A program made the position numbers and the translations under genes. This document shows, piece by piece, positions 20,901 through 30,292 of a DNA stretch of 64,000 nt. The stretch covers positions 22,501 to 86,500 of the forward strand of contig JAJOZX010009439.1 in the NCBI GenBank assembly GCA_023014485.1, written 5' to 3'. The notes under the pieces are model-generated. The model was not told the DNA's origin, did no database searches, and saw nothing but the letters and a program-made list of their open reading frames with translations. This DNA is from Bathynomus jamesi (taxonomy: Eukaryota; Arthropoda; Malacostraca; Isopoda; Cirolanidae). Every line of letters starts with the position of its first letter. The first letter of the stretch is position 1.

Positions 20901-21190
20901 GTTCCTGACAATCCTAAAATAAGTAGAGGTCTTGTACGATATCTCACACAGCTTTTAAAAACATACACAGTCCTACGACGATCATCCATTCCAAATACAA
21001 CTATACGAACATTCATTTCCTGCTCGACCCTTCTCAGCTCTTCAGGACCCATATTACACTCAAACTCAAGCTTACAATCTGAAGCCAGTTTAGGGCACGC
21101 GCACACAACCGTAGGCAGCCAGATATTACACGCGATTGTATTTAGCACAGTGAACATATGAGCTAAGACTATTGCTATAAAGCCGCAACC
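17934..21190 (-). pseudogene. polB: Polinton protein-primed DNA polymerase B, decayed
   Basis: Minus-strand fragments read in order over about 3.25 kb, the expected size for a polymerase of about 1,080 residues. An N-terminal block with CKLEFECNMGPEELRRVEQEM lies at 21157-20876. A Cys/His block (CRRTFFNNKCFELHKSIGTC) lies at about 20697-20640. The exonuclease motif VYYDIETYTNAE is near 20450. A central CDPLQVATTIASLC block is near 19750, YGGRETPLL near 19190, VEASGYPRG near 18780, and the polymerase motif YADTDSVIF near 18375. The C-terminus ends TVPFGYLNP with a stop at 17934-17936. At least six frame changes or stops interrupt it. The enzyme would have replicated the element with a terminal protein primer. 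Assignment is firm; function is lost. Confidence 0.92.
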
Positions 21191-21221
21191 ACGATCGACG
21201 TTTAAATCTTTCTGTAAATAA

Positions 21222-21600
21222 TGAGAATTGAAATTAAGAGTATAAGGTGTGGCACTATGACCCGCAACCGGAATACTCTGTCAATATCTATCGTGAAGTT
21301 GTCCATTGAAGGCTGTACTACTTTGAGAGACCTGCATACACCAAGATATATTCTATGTCTACAGTTGCCAAGCGTCTGAATGGTATTACTACCCAAAAAT
21401 CATCTACATCCCCGTCATCTGAACCGAACCTGAAGGACAACCTCGTCCGGACTTCACGTTCGTCGCGGTTCTGAAGGGCAAACTCCACAATACGTTCAAC
21501 TACGCGTCGCAGTCCACACCGTTGCTATACATGGATCCAGGGTCAACCCTGACCACGTACCGATTTCTAGTCAGGGCAGGGGTGGGGTAGCGGTGCGCAC
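21222..21600 (+). pseudogene. Decayed coding remnant between PolB and ATPase
   Basis: Two plus frames together look like former coding sequence: YDPQPEYSVNIYREVV and then YFERPAYTKIYSMSTVAKRL (about 21255-21390), and DFTFVAVLKGKLHNTFNYAS with LLYMDPGSTLTTYRFLV (about 21455-21570). No family recognised. The position, divergent from PolB and ahead of the ATPase, suggests a Polinton gene. Could be chance. Confidence 0.35.
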
Positions 21601-22026
21601 CAACTCGAATGTTATACCTTCCTCCACAGCACGAGAAGCTGCTGGTGTGGAGGAAGTACCCGGAATTGAACAGGAATAAGGGGTATATTTGAGGAAGGTA
21701 CTATTGTGGGGTTGTGTCGTAAGACGTAGAGGGTTGGGGCTCTATTACGGGGTCTAACAACCGGCGCAATCCTGGCGCGCTTTATACCGTGGGTTCTTCA
21801 TCATGCTTCCGCTTTGAATTGTCGCGTGCTACAGGTATCGCTGGTGAGGGTTCGTCAGCGGGGATGGAGTCTGTAGCTACACGGTCATCGGGGCCATCTG
21901 TAATATCGATGATGGGGGCTGTACATCGTCGTCATTCACGGTTCTGTGGAAGAAGAAAAACAAGAATATAAGGAACAGCACTTAAATTTTGTTATATTTT
22001 GTAAATGACCCACTTAGGGGTGTGAC
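21601..22026. other. No clear gene
   Basis: A 60-codon Ser/Arg-rich frame at 21789-21971 is present but has no recognisable domain. It could be residual Polinton coding sequence. Confidence 0.35.
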
Positions 22027-22662
22027 GTGTTAGAGATGGAATCTGTAGAAAAATTCAGGTTCACAAGCCCCTCCACATGTATTATATCTGGCCCTACAGG
22101 ATGTGGTAAAACTGTGTTTATGCTTAAAATCATTAAAGATAAGGGGGAGATGTTCTCAAAATTTGTGCATAAAGTAATATGGTTATTCGACGTATCAATC
22201 AGTGTTCAACGAGTACCAAGATGATATTTTGTTCCACAAAGGTGTATATGACGTTAATTCGTTAAAGGGAAATGAGCATACAGTCATTGTAATTGACGAT
22301 CTCATGTTGGAAATGGATAAAACGTTTGCCGAGACATTTACAGTGTTCTCCCACCATCTTAACATAAGCGTATTCTTCATCAATCAGAATCTATTTTTCA
22401 AAAATAGATACATGCGCGATGTGTCGTTAAATACAAATATCTAGTCTTATTCGCGCAACGTAGAGATGTGTCACAAATTGGGTATTAGCCAATCAAATGT
22501 TCCCGAATCAGCGTAAGGAGTTTTTGGAGGTTTATAAAGAAGCTACAAGTCGGCGTTACGGATATTTGCTTTGTGACCTTCACCCGCGAAACACGTTTAG
22601 GGTGCTTCTAAGAACGAATATATTCCCAAACGAGCCTGAAACGGTGTATATTCCAGAATGAC
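22027..22662 (+). pseudogene. Polinton FtsK/HerA-type DNA-packaging ATPase, frameshifted
   Basis: The first ORF has Walker A, CIISGPTGCGKTVFML, about 20 residues in. A frameshift near 22195 leads to EYQDDILFHKGVYDV and Walker B, VIVIDDLMLEM, then VFFINQNLFFKN, typical of the A32-like packaging ATPase. After a stop at about 22442 and a further shift, EFLEVYKEATSRRYGYLLCD and a C-terminus ending ETVYIPE reach the stop at 22660-22662. Length of about 210 residues fits the family. It would translocate DNA into the capsid. Its stop overlaps the start of the next gene (ATGA at 22658). Confidence 0.9.
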
Positions 22663-22963
22663 AAATAGGCTGAAGAAATACCGTGAATTAATAAAAATCT
22701 ATCAACGATTGCCCCGGGCACTGCAACAGATGTTTGTTAAAAATATCGACTCCGACTTTTTAAAATGCATCTGTGAAATCTGTCTTAATGTTATAAAATG
22801 TAATGTACCAATGAAACCCCCTCAGAAGGCTCGCCTACGTCGTTACAAGAACATAATACGTGCGCTCGCTCGTAAAAGTCAAACTGTGGGGAAGAAAAAG
22901 CGATTATTGTACAAAGAGGGGTTCATTCCTCCATCTTATTTTCAGTTTTGGGACCTTTACTGA
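22658..22963 (+). CDS. Conserved small Polinton/adintovirus-type protein, 101 aa
   Basis: A basic 101-residue protein starting MTNRLKKYRELIKIYQRLP. It contains CEICLNVIKCNVPMKP and RLRRYKNIIRALARK, then KKKRLLYKEGFIPPSYF at the C-terminus. This pattern (small, basic, a hydrophobic gene-end motif near GGF) matches a short ORF that usually follows the ATPase in arthropod Polintons and adintoviruses; its function is unknown to me. It overlaps the ATPase stop by four bases. This is one of the few Polinton genes here without an obvious break. Confidence 0.65.
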   Translation: MTNRLKKYRELIKIYQRLPRALQQMFVKNIDSDFLKCICEICLNVIKCNVPMKPPQKARLRRYKNIIRALARKSQTVGKKKRLLYKEGFIPPSYFQFWDLY

Positions 22964-22976
22964 CTAGATTAATATA

Positions 22977-23626
22977 ATGAAGAAAGTGGTAGTGATTCCG
23001 CACGAGGTGTATGCTTCACTGCAAAGTTCAAAGAATCCAGACACGGTTCTAGAACCCGTAAAAGCAGGCTTAAAAGAATGGAAAGAGATTTTAGCCCTAT
23101 TAAACAGTGAAAAGTCACCTGATGAGAAAAGGATCTTGTACCAAGAGGCTTGCAGAAATTTCTTCATGAGTACGAAGATTATAAGAATCCGACAGAGCTC
23201 CCCGTGGTTATTAGGCACAGCGTGAGCAACGATGAGCATGTCGACATAGGACCTGGGCCGACGTTAGAGATGACCAACCAAAGAATAACGGAACGCAACA
23301 CATCGAGCATGTATTAAAAAGCAGTCTCCACATACATTGAGGAATAAAGCTTAAGTCTTTATAATCTATTGAGTGAGGACCCCATCATACAGTGGATCGA
23401 TGCAAGACTACAACAAATAAATATCCCCAAAATATTGATAGGAAATCTGAATAGGTTAAAAGACTTGGAGCAAGTCTCGCACATGTCACAACTGAGGCCG
23501 CCAACACCCCCAACAGTAGCATCTCTGAACAGGAGAAAGAGGAGACCAAACTGCCAACCTTATCCACGAGATCAAACAACAACGGTCAACCCTCTCCACG
23601 TGCTTCTAAAATACACAAAATGCTAA
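22977..23626 (+). pseudogene. Conserved Polinton protein of unknown function, frameshifted
   Basis: Starts MKKVVVIPHEVYASLQ at 22977, then VKAGLKEWKEILALLNSEKS and DEKRILYQEACRNF. A shift near 23165 is needed to continue into HEYEDYKNPTELPVVI, another near 23300 for HIEHVLKSS, and another into LLSEDPIIQWIDARLQQINIP and ILIGNLNRLKDL (23369 frame). The last block resembles the C-terminal part of a Polinton ORF that in arthropods ends with a NxPR.xxGN-type motif. About 215 residues. Role unknown; possibly structural. Confidence 0.6.
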
Positions 23627-23639
23627 CATATTAAGAAAA

Positions 23640-24170
23640 CGCTATTATTTCATTTCTAACCCCGCTGATGTTGAAAGAGAACAGGGTTCCTGGCTATTTT
23701 TGTACGGATATCGGGAAAGAATTTATAGGCCGCGCTTTTCAGAACATGCTTTCAGAGTTTAATATCAGTTACTACATTAGCAATTCTATACATAAGGCCT
23801 CTTTACCTGAAAGAGTTCAACGTACCATAAAGGAACGCATGGACTGATATTTACACATAAAAACACATACAGATATATAAACATTCTGGGATCATTGGTC
23901 TCGTCATACAACCGTTCACACCACCGTACGATTGGTACAACACTTAACGAAGTTTTAGAAAGAGGTACGCGCCTAGAGCTTGATGTGAGAAGAGATGGAA
24001 CATCGCCACCACACTCTACACGTTTCAAAATCAATGAATATGTAAGGCCATCGCGTTCAATAAATAAATTCGCGAAGCGATTTGAGCAAGGATGGACACG
24101 TGAGATTTTTAAATAAAGTTAGTGCGATGAGACCGAAAGGCGAGATAACGATCTACAGATCTACAGAAGC
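23640..24170 (+). pseudogene. Polinton integrase, catalytic core remnant (5' part of split gene)
   Basis: The plus frame near 23670 reads MLKENRVPGYF, then the second catalytic motif FCTDIGKEFIGRAF and, about 35 residues on, the third, KASLPERVQRTIKERM. The first catalytic Asp segment is missing. A frameshift near 23845 gives THKNTYRYINILGSLVSSYN and ERGTRLELDVRRDGTSP, and then RFKINEYVRPSRSINKFAKRF and QGWTREIF reach about 24116. Another shift gives VSAMRPKGEITIYR to about 24166. There the gene is cut by a CR1 LINE, and its C-terminus resumes at 28491. This is a retroviral-type DDE integrase. Breaks: missing first Asp, two or more shifts and one large insertion. Confidence 0.88.
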
Positions 24171-24839
24171 TAAAGCTAACAAAGACCCTAAGATCCACTT
24201 TAAGGTTAGCCCGAGAGAAAGGAAAGAGTAGGGGGTTAAGAGAAGAGAATAAGGGGTTAAGTAAGTAGCAACACCGATCACTCGTGGGTTAACATTCATT
24301 CAAAAAAAGACTCACCATTATCATCCGCCGGCCACTGCCGACAAGTCAGAAAAATAGTCGGAGAGAATAAGAAAGGTTGCACAACGGTCCTCTACTCCAC
24401 TGGGAGTTAGAGCCCACTCTGCCAGAAACAGGTGAAAGATGAAAAGAAGTAAAATAAGAACGCTTACAAACCATGCAATACATTCTTAACTCAAGAACAA
24501 CACATTCTTAACTCAAAGCAACACATCCTTCCAGCTGTTGCAGGCCGAACCTCTACTCCATAGGGAGGTAGAGGATGCAGCCCACTAGGCTGGAAAGGCG
24601 TGAAAGACGAAAAGAAGTAAAATAAGAACGCATTACAAAACATGCAACACCTTCTTAACTCAAACACTATCATACCATGCAAACCACAAACATGCAATAA
24701 AGAGTTACAGACATGCAAATAAGGACAGAAGGAAAAAAAGTATAACGAATAAAAAAAAGTGGGTTAATTTACTCAACAAACTACAACTAAGTTCGTGTTA
24801 GTCTAATTTTTTTTTTTTGGCTGGCATATCACACGTTGG
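24171..24839. repeat. Direct repeats at the 3' end of the CR1 insertion
   Basis: Two related segments of about 150 bp, from about 24388 and about 24551, share CCTCTACTCCA, AGCCCACT, GAAAAGAAGTAAAATAAGAACG and ACATGCAA.AC...TTCTTAACTCAA. They lie between the integrase break and the CR1 coding end, and may be CR1 3' UTR or an older insertion. Confidence 0.6.
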
Positions 24840-27800
24840 CATGTCACAAGCTGGCAATAGACGTCAACAGACTCATCCCCGATTACCACCGCAGAGCTCC
24901 TATTGCAATTGTTTTTTTATTTTAAACAACGTTAATATTCTAAAATTCCTATCTATCCTGTTTTTAAACACATTAACGCTGGTAGAGTTCACGACGGGCG
25001 AGGGAAGATTATTCCATTTATTCAATTACTTTAAACGTAAAGAAGTTTTTAGCGATATTAGTAATAAAACGTCTGCCACTCAACTTAAATCCGTTATTAT
25101 GAGTATTGTTATTATCGAAAGTGAACGGTTTGTCAAAATTTACGTTATCGATGTTATTAACGACTTTGAAAACTTCAATAAGCTCCCCCCTTAATCTCCT
25201 AGTTTCGAGTGAATGCAAGTTTAACTCTTTAATCTTATATTCATAAGGCTTGTTGCGCAATGACGGAATTAGTTTCGTGACACGACGCTGAACCCTTTCT
25301 AACCTATCAATATCCTCACGCAAATACGGGCACCAAAACTGAACGGCATATTTTAAATGAGGCCTGAATAGTGACTTATAAAGGTGCAATAAATATCCTT
25401 CAATTTAAATTCGAAATTACGCGCTATGAAACCTAACATCCTATTAGCTTTTGCGCAAGACTCCAGGCACTGGTTCCTAACTTTTAAATCGTTAGATACG
25501 CGTAAGCCTAAATCTACTTCCTCTTTAACGCTCTCTAACTCTCTATCATCCATCGTGTACGTGTAATTATTGTTACGAGAACCTATATGCAAAACTTTAC
25601 ATTTGTCTACGTTAAATCGCATCTGCCACTTATCCGTCCACTCTATAATCCTATTTAAATCGTCTTGGAGCTTATTTCTATCGTCCTCGTCAACAGCCTC
25701 ACCGCCTATTTTAGTATCTTCCGCGAATTTTGACACGTTACTAGTCAATCCTACGGACTATGTCGTTAATATAAATTACGAATAGCAATGGGCCTAACAC
25801 TGAACCCTGTGGGACGCCGCTACCTACATCCAACCACCCCAATTCACTACCATTAACAACGACCTTCTGTCTCCTATCACGGAGCCATTCCTCTAACTAG
25901 TTAGCTACCTGACCGCGTATACCGTGCGCTTTAACCTTCGCAATTAATCTTCTATGCGGAACTGTACCGAACGCCTTTTTAAAATCTAAATAAATAACGT
26001 CAGCCGCTCTATGCCTATCCGATGTATTCGCGCACTATTTCGTTATAAAATTCTAACAAATTAGTTAAAGAAGATCTATGGCGTCGAAACCCATTCTGAC
26101 TACTATTAATCAAATCTCGACTTTCTATGTGATCGATGATACGATCCCTAACTACGGATTCCAAAAGTTTACCGACAGTTGATGTTAAGCTAATGGGCCT
26201 ATAATTGCTAGCTACTGTGCGGTCGCCTTTTTAAAAATGGGCGTGACGTTAGCTAATTTGAAGTCTTCAGGAATAATCCCCGTTTCGAGTGACTGATTAA
26301 AAATCTTCGTTAAGAGGCATACGATAACGTCTTTCAAATCTTTCAAATGTCTGGGATAAAAAGCGTCAGGGCCTGGAGCCTTGCTAACTTTTAGCCTATC
26401 GATACAATGCGCAATCTCAGCCTCGTAAACAGTTATTTCATCCAAAATAGTCTCGCTACTAAATGGAACGATATCGTCCACATCGGAGACATTATTTACG
26501 TCTTCTACGGTAAGAACTGTCGCAAAAAAGTTATTGAAAATACCCGCCATCGCCTGAACGTCGGAAGCCAAAGCGCCGTTAACATCCATTAGAGGGCCTG
26601 TTATCTTTTATCGGCTTACGATTATTGTCGTATTCAAAAAACTTTTTTGGATTATGTTTACTATCCGCAGCTATAAGTATCTTTAAATTACGTTTAGCAT
26701 TCCTAACTGATCCTTTAACCTGACGTCTAAGCTCGATATATCTATTAAAGTTAGCTGCCGTGCCATTGCGCTTATTAAGTATATACGCTCTGTTACGCTC
26801 ATTTATGAACTCGCCTATTTCCCTAGTCCACCACTTGGGCCTACCATGATTTCTAGCGCACTTGGGCCTACGAGAAATAAAGTCCCTTTCAATATTCATA
26901 AAACTTTCTTTAAACGCGTCCCAAAGCAAATTTGTGTCATTACCCATAAATAAGTTATCCTAGTGCACTACTCTCATCCTATCCGCAAACTATCAAAATT
27001 AGCCCAACGAAAATCAGGGACTTCACTTCTGTTACGTTACTATCCTTAGTGTTTGCTATCAGTAACTTAAACCTAAGAATTTGATGATCACTACATCCTG
27101 AACTCTCGCCTACTTCTAAACCTTCGACTATATTTTCGCCGTTCGTCATCACCAAATCTAAAATATTGTCATCGCGCGTTGGTTCGGTAATTATCTGTCG
27201 TAAAAGGTTATCTTCCATGAACTCAATCAATCTCGAACCCTCCTCATTACCAGTAAAAGTCTCGTAATTAACATTAAGGCAGTTAATGTCTCCGACAATT
27301 ATACTATTCCGATTGTCAATAAAGTTACCAAGAAGTGAGTAAAATCTAGTATCGGTATCGATGGGTTGAACGGGAGGTCTATAAACAACAACAAAAATTA
27401 AAACTAATACTACGCGCCCTAACTTCAACGCATATCGCATTAATTGCTGCCGGAAAATCTATCTTAACCTCGATGGCCCTAAGGGAATTACGAATTTACA
27501 CCAAAACGCCGCCACCAATCCTATGTAACCTATCACAGTAAAGAGTTTAAAACCAGGTATATCAAGTTCTCCCAACAAATCCCGAGTCACGGTATTTAAC
27601 CACGTTTCAGTGATAACAACTATATTGTAGTTGCCAGAATAAATTATCGCCTTAAATTCGTTTAATTTATTTCTAGTACTACGCCGTTACAATAAAAGAC
27701 GTTTAAGTTATTTTTTTACCACTGGCCCGCTTTTTAAATTATTTTTCACGTCGGGCCCGCGTTGCCCGGACCCACAACGTTTAAAGAAGGCTTCGACCTA

Positions 27801-28470
27801 TATAGCTTTCGCACTTTTTCGTCTATTAACCTACCTAGCTAGCATTACCTATTTCATTAAAATGCACCCCCTCTTTTATAAAAAGGCTAGAATCACTGAA
27901 TTCTGACCACAGCTTTACGAAGGGTACATTTTCCTCAAAACAAATCTCTTTTAATTTATTATTCAAAAATATTGTTTTTGACGTAATCCTAGCCGATGAG
28001 TTTGAAAAATTAGGCATAACCTTAGACAACATTATGCGATCAGTCATGTTCGGTGAGGAACAGTACTATAATACAAATGTAACACTAGGAATCGGTCATT
28101 ATGACAGCCACGGACATTGTGATGGGGTTAAACAAGAGTCTTGTAAAGTCTATCTGACAAACGACTTACTTTTTGAAGTCGTAAATATAGACACGGCTAG
28201 AACTAAAGACCAATCTGACCTCGCCTTCAGGGACCTAATTAACCACCTATATCTCTCCAAAAGGTCAAGCACTCTCGTATCGGGCCGAACGAGTCGTTGC
28301 CTCCTACCATCGTCACCAACATCGAGTGACGGGAGGCAACGTCAATCCTATCCACTTCGTCTCTAACTCTGTCAACCCTCCCTGGGAGACAGACCCTCCT
28401 CCTCTTGGTTGGATGCCGTTTAACGAACTCTGTGTCCATATGGCGCACTAAAGAGTCCCAATTAAAATAG
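24840..28470 (-). pseudogene. CR1-type LINE inserted in the Polinton integrase (copy CR1-B)
   Basis: On the minus strand, ORF1 remnants at 28448-28199 and 27988-27835 carry an SGNH-esterase-like domain: VRDEVDRIDVASRHSMLV, then KEICFEENVPFVKLW and EGVHFNEIGN. ORF2 follows. Endonuclease sequence with VVYRPPVQPIDTDTRFYSLL, VGDINCLNVNYE and SDHQILRF lies at 27440-26979. A linker with RPKWWTREIGEFINERNRAY and then RT sequence follow (APGPDAFYPRHLKDL at about 26370). The catalytic box reads FAED instead of FADD (about 25735). The C-terminus has FRPHLKYAVQFWCPYLRED and RRLRGELIEVFKVVNNID. There are many frameshifts. A 208-bp foreign segment sits inside ORF1 (27991-28198). Confidence 0.88.
27991..28198 (+). 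repeat. 208-bp duplicate of Polinton minor capsid gene inside CR1 ORF1
   Basis: This segment equals 28946-29153 with a single substitution (GTGAGGAACAG versus GTGAGGTACAG). It interrupts the esterase domain of CR1-B: the CR1 frame stops before it at about 28199 and resumes after it at ITSKTIFLNN (27988), with only a few codons of CR1 missing. Same orientation as the source, 955 bp away. Confidence 0.95.
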
Positions 28471-28490
28471 TTTCCCCCTCATTCATGTCC

Positions 28491-28590
28491 CTTTCCAAAT
28501 GGGCGATGTATTACGTTGAAGATTTGAATGGTGACGAAATTGCAGGCTTTTACCGCGAAGAGTTGCAGAAAGTGTCTTTTAATTTATGAA
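28491..28590 (+). pseudogene. Polinton integrase C-terminal domain (3' part of split gene)
   Basis: Reads KWAMYYVEDLNGDEIAGFY then REELQKVSFNL and stop. The pattern VEDLNGDEIxGxFYxEELQKV is the usual end of Polinton integrases. It is separated from the rest of the gene by about 4.3 kb of CR1-related DNA. Confidence 0.85.
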
Positions 28591-28736
28591 AAAAATGTGT
28601 TTAAAATTGAAAAACATTTAAGCAACAAAGGTTGAGGAAAGAGGAAAATGTACCTGGTGAAATGGCTATGGTACCCAGAAAGCTTTAACACCTATATAAA
28701 AGCTGCTGCAATAATGAAGTTTAAATAGTATGCAAC
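28591..28736. other. Spacer between integrase and minor capsid genes
   Basis: AT-rich. A TATATAA sequence at about 28693, some 45 bp before the capsid ATG, may be a promoter element of the former gene. Confidence 0.3.
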
Positions 28737-29823
28737 ATGGCGCCTAACCACTTATATGTCACACTCTCATCCTCATCTTCTCTATCTGTACATCCTAACA
28801 ACACCCTGGCCAACTTTGTAACACAATTCCATGGGCCCATTGAGTTGGAACCTGATTCGTACGAAGTTGGTGTTTGTGAATTCCAGCTAGCCACTAAATT
28901 TTTAACTTTTGAAAATGAGCAGATTGTATTTCTGATCTTTAGAAGAGCCGATGAGTTTGAAAAATTAGGCATAACCTTAGACAACATTATGCGATCAGTC
29001 ATGTTCGGTGAGGTACAGTACTATAATACAAATGTAACACTAGGAATCGGTCATTATGACAGCCACGGACATTGTGATGGGGTTAAACAAGAGTCTTGTA
29101 AAGTCTATCTGACAAACGACTTACTTTTTGAAGTCGTAAATATAGACACGGCTGCACACACGTTGCAGTTAAAATCAACGCTTAGTAGAAATATCAAAGA
29201 CAAAGAGCTGTTCACAATTGTGGCCGAGGGTCGATATGGTGCATCCCTCCAAAGAGATACCTTTTACGAGCACAACATGACACGTCCAGCTTAATGCATC
29301 AGTTGAAATTTGGAAATTGGGTGATGCTCCCCATTCCCAGCAGTGGCGGCTTTTCGGAGGAGGCATGGGAGGCCGGGCTTCCTCCGTTTTTAGTAATATA
29401 AACTATGAAAGAGGATTTTATTGATAGTATTAATTCTATACGATCGTGACACGCAGAAAGTAGGCATCTAACGCTTTGTAATCTATTCTATTTATATACC
29501 ATATATTATAGACAATTTTGGGCCTCCCTACTCTCCCTGATCACCAGCCGCCACTGATTCCCAGACATGTGCTATATTTACAACAATATCGTGGATCATC
29601 AATTGTTGGGGACACCCAGGCGCGCCTGCTCCGCATTGCACACATTCCCAACCATAGAGGGAAGAGGTTGAGTATTGCATATGACAAGCCCAATTATGTG
29701 AATGTTGGGACTAGTCTATTAACCAATATCTCAATGTATATGAGAACGATTGAGGGAAAAGATTACCCATTCGGTGATGGGAGCTTAACAGTGAAGCTAC
29801 ACTTTCGTCGCATTCAGTTATAA
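28737..29823 (+). pseudogene. Polinton minor capsid (penton-like) protein, interrupted
   Basis: Begins MAPNHLYVTLSSSSSLSVHP at 28737, followed by TLANFVTQFHGPIELEPDSY, EVGVCEFQLATKFL, and HTLQLKSTLSRNI. The frame runs to RPA-stop at 29292. A shift gives QLKFGNWVMLPIP, which is interrupted by a 216-bp MITE (29341-29556), and then RHVLYLQQYRGSSIVGDTQA, LLRIAHIPNHRG and KDYPFGDGSLTVKLHFRRIQ to the stop at 29821-29823. The opening block and the terminal HFRR are typical of Polinton minor capsid proteins, a single jelly-roll penton analogue at the particle vertices. About 290 residues. Its stop overlaps the next start. Broken by at least one shift and the MITE. Confidence 0.87.
29341..29556. mobile_element. 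216-bp hAT-type MITE with 8-bp target duplication
   Basis: The ends are CAGTGGCGG and CCGCCACTG, inverted. The flanking 8-mers are identical, ATTCCCAG at 29333-29340 and 29557-29564. CAGTGGCGG-type termini and 8-bp duplications are hallmarks of hAT transposons. No coding sequence. The termini differ from the TAGGG-type hAT-like elements further right. Confidence 0.94.
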
Positions 29824-30212
29824 TGATCCGAAGGACTTTCACAGTCTATCGAGGGGTGGGATATCAGCGTGGGAGTAGGCTTGGATCCATTTTTTCAACC
29901 ATATTACGCACGGCTGTCCCATTGTTGAAGAGGGGGAGCTAGATACTCGGGAGGATGGCGTTACAATCAGGTTTTAACACGGTAGAAGACCTAATGGGTG
30001 GAACAAAGCCTAAAGAAGCTCTAAAAAAACATTTAAAACGTACACGGGACGAAATCATCAAAGATGCAAAGAGAAAAATGCGTGGTGGCGGAAAGAAGAA
30101 CAGTACTGTCCGGAAGAAGGGGTTACCAACACGTGGCGTTAAACGTAAAAGGACATCAATAAAGAAGTGTTCTAAGCGAATGAAGCCTATGGCTGATCAT
30201 TTTTTTAAATGA
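29823..30212 (+). pseudogene. Polinton pVI-like minor virion protein, one in-frame stop
   Basis: The frame begins MIRRTFTVYRGVGYQRGSRL at 29823, continues GSIFSTILRTAVPLLKRGS, meets a TAG at 29940-29942, and continues in the same frame as ILGRMALQSGFNTVEDLMGG, then a strongly basic tail (KRKRTSIKKCSKRMKP) ending in HFFK. The Gly/Arg-rich start, hydrophobic middle and basic C-terminus match the small virion protein encoded next to the major capsid gene of Polintons and likened to adenovirus pVI/pX. About 130 codons. Overlaps the previous gene's stop. A lone nonsense change is its only visible defect. Confidence 0.75.
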
Positions 30213-30292
30213 TATAAGCTGAGGACACTGCTCTCACGAATCATAGGCTGATTACAACTTGTCGAGAGAGGTGGCACTATTTCTGACTCGTC

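Noticed and set aside
28721..29002. Minus-strand ORF over the start of the minor capsid gene
   Set aside because: Antisense shadow; the similar start at 28047 exists only because the 208-bp segment is duplicated.
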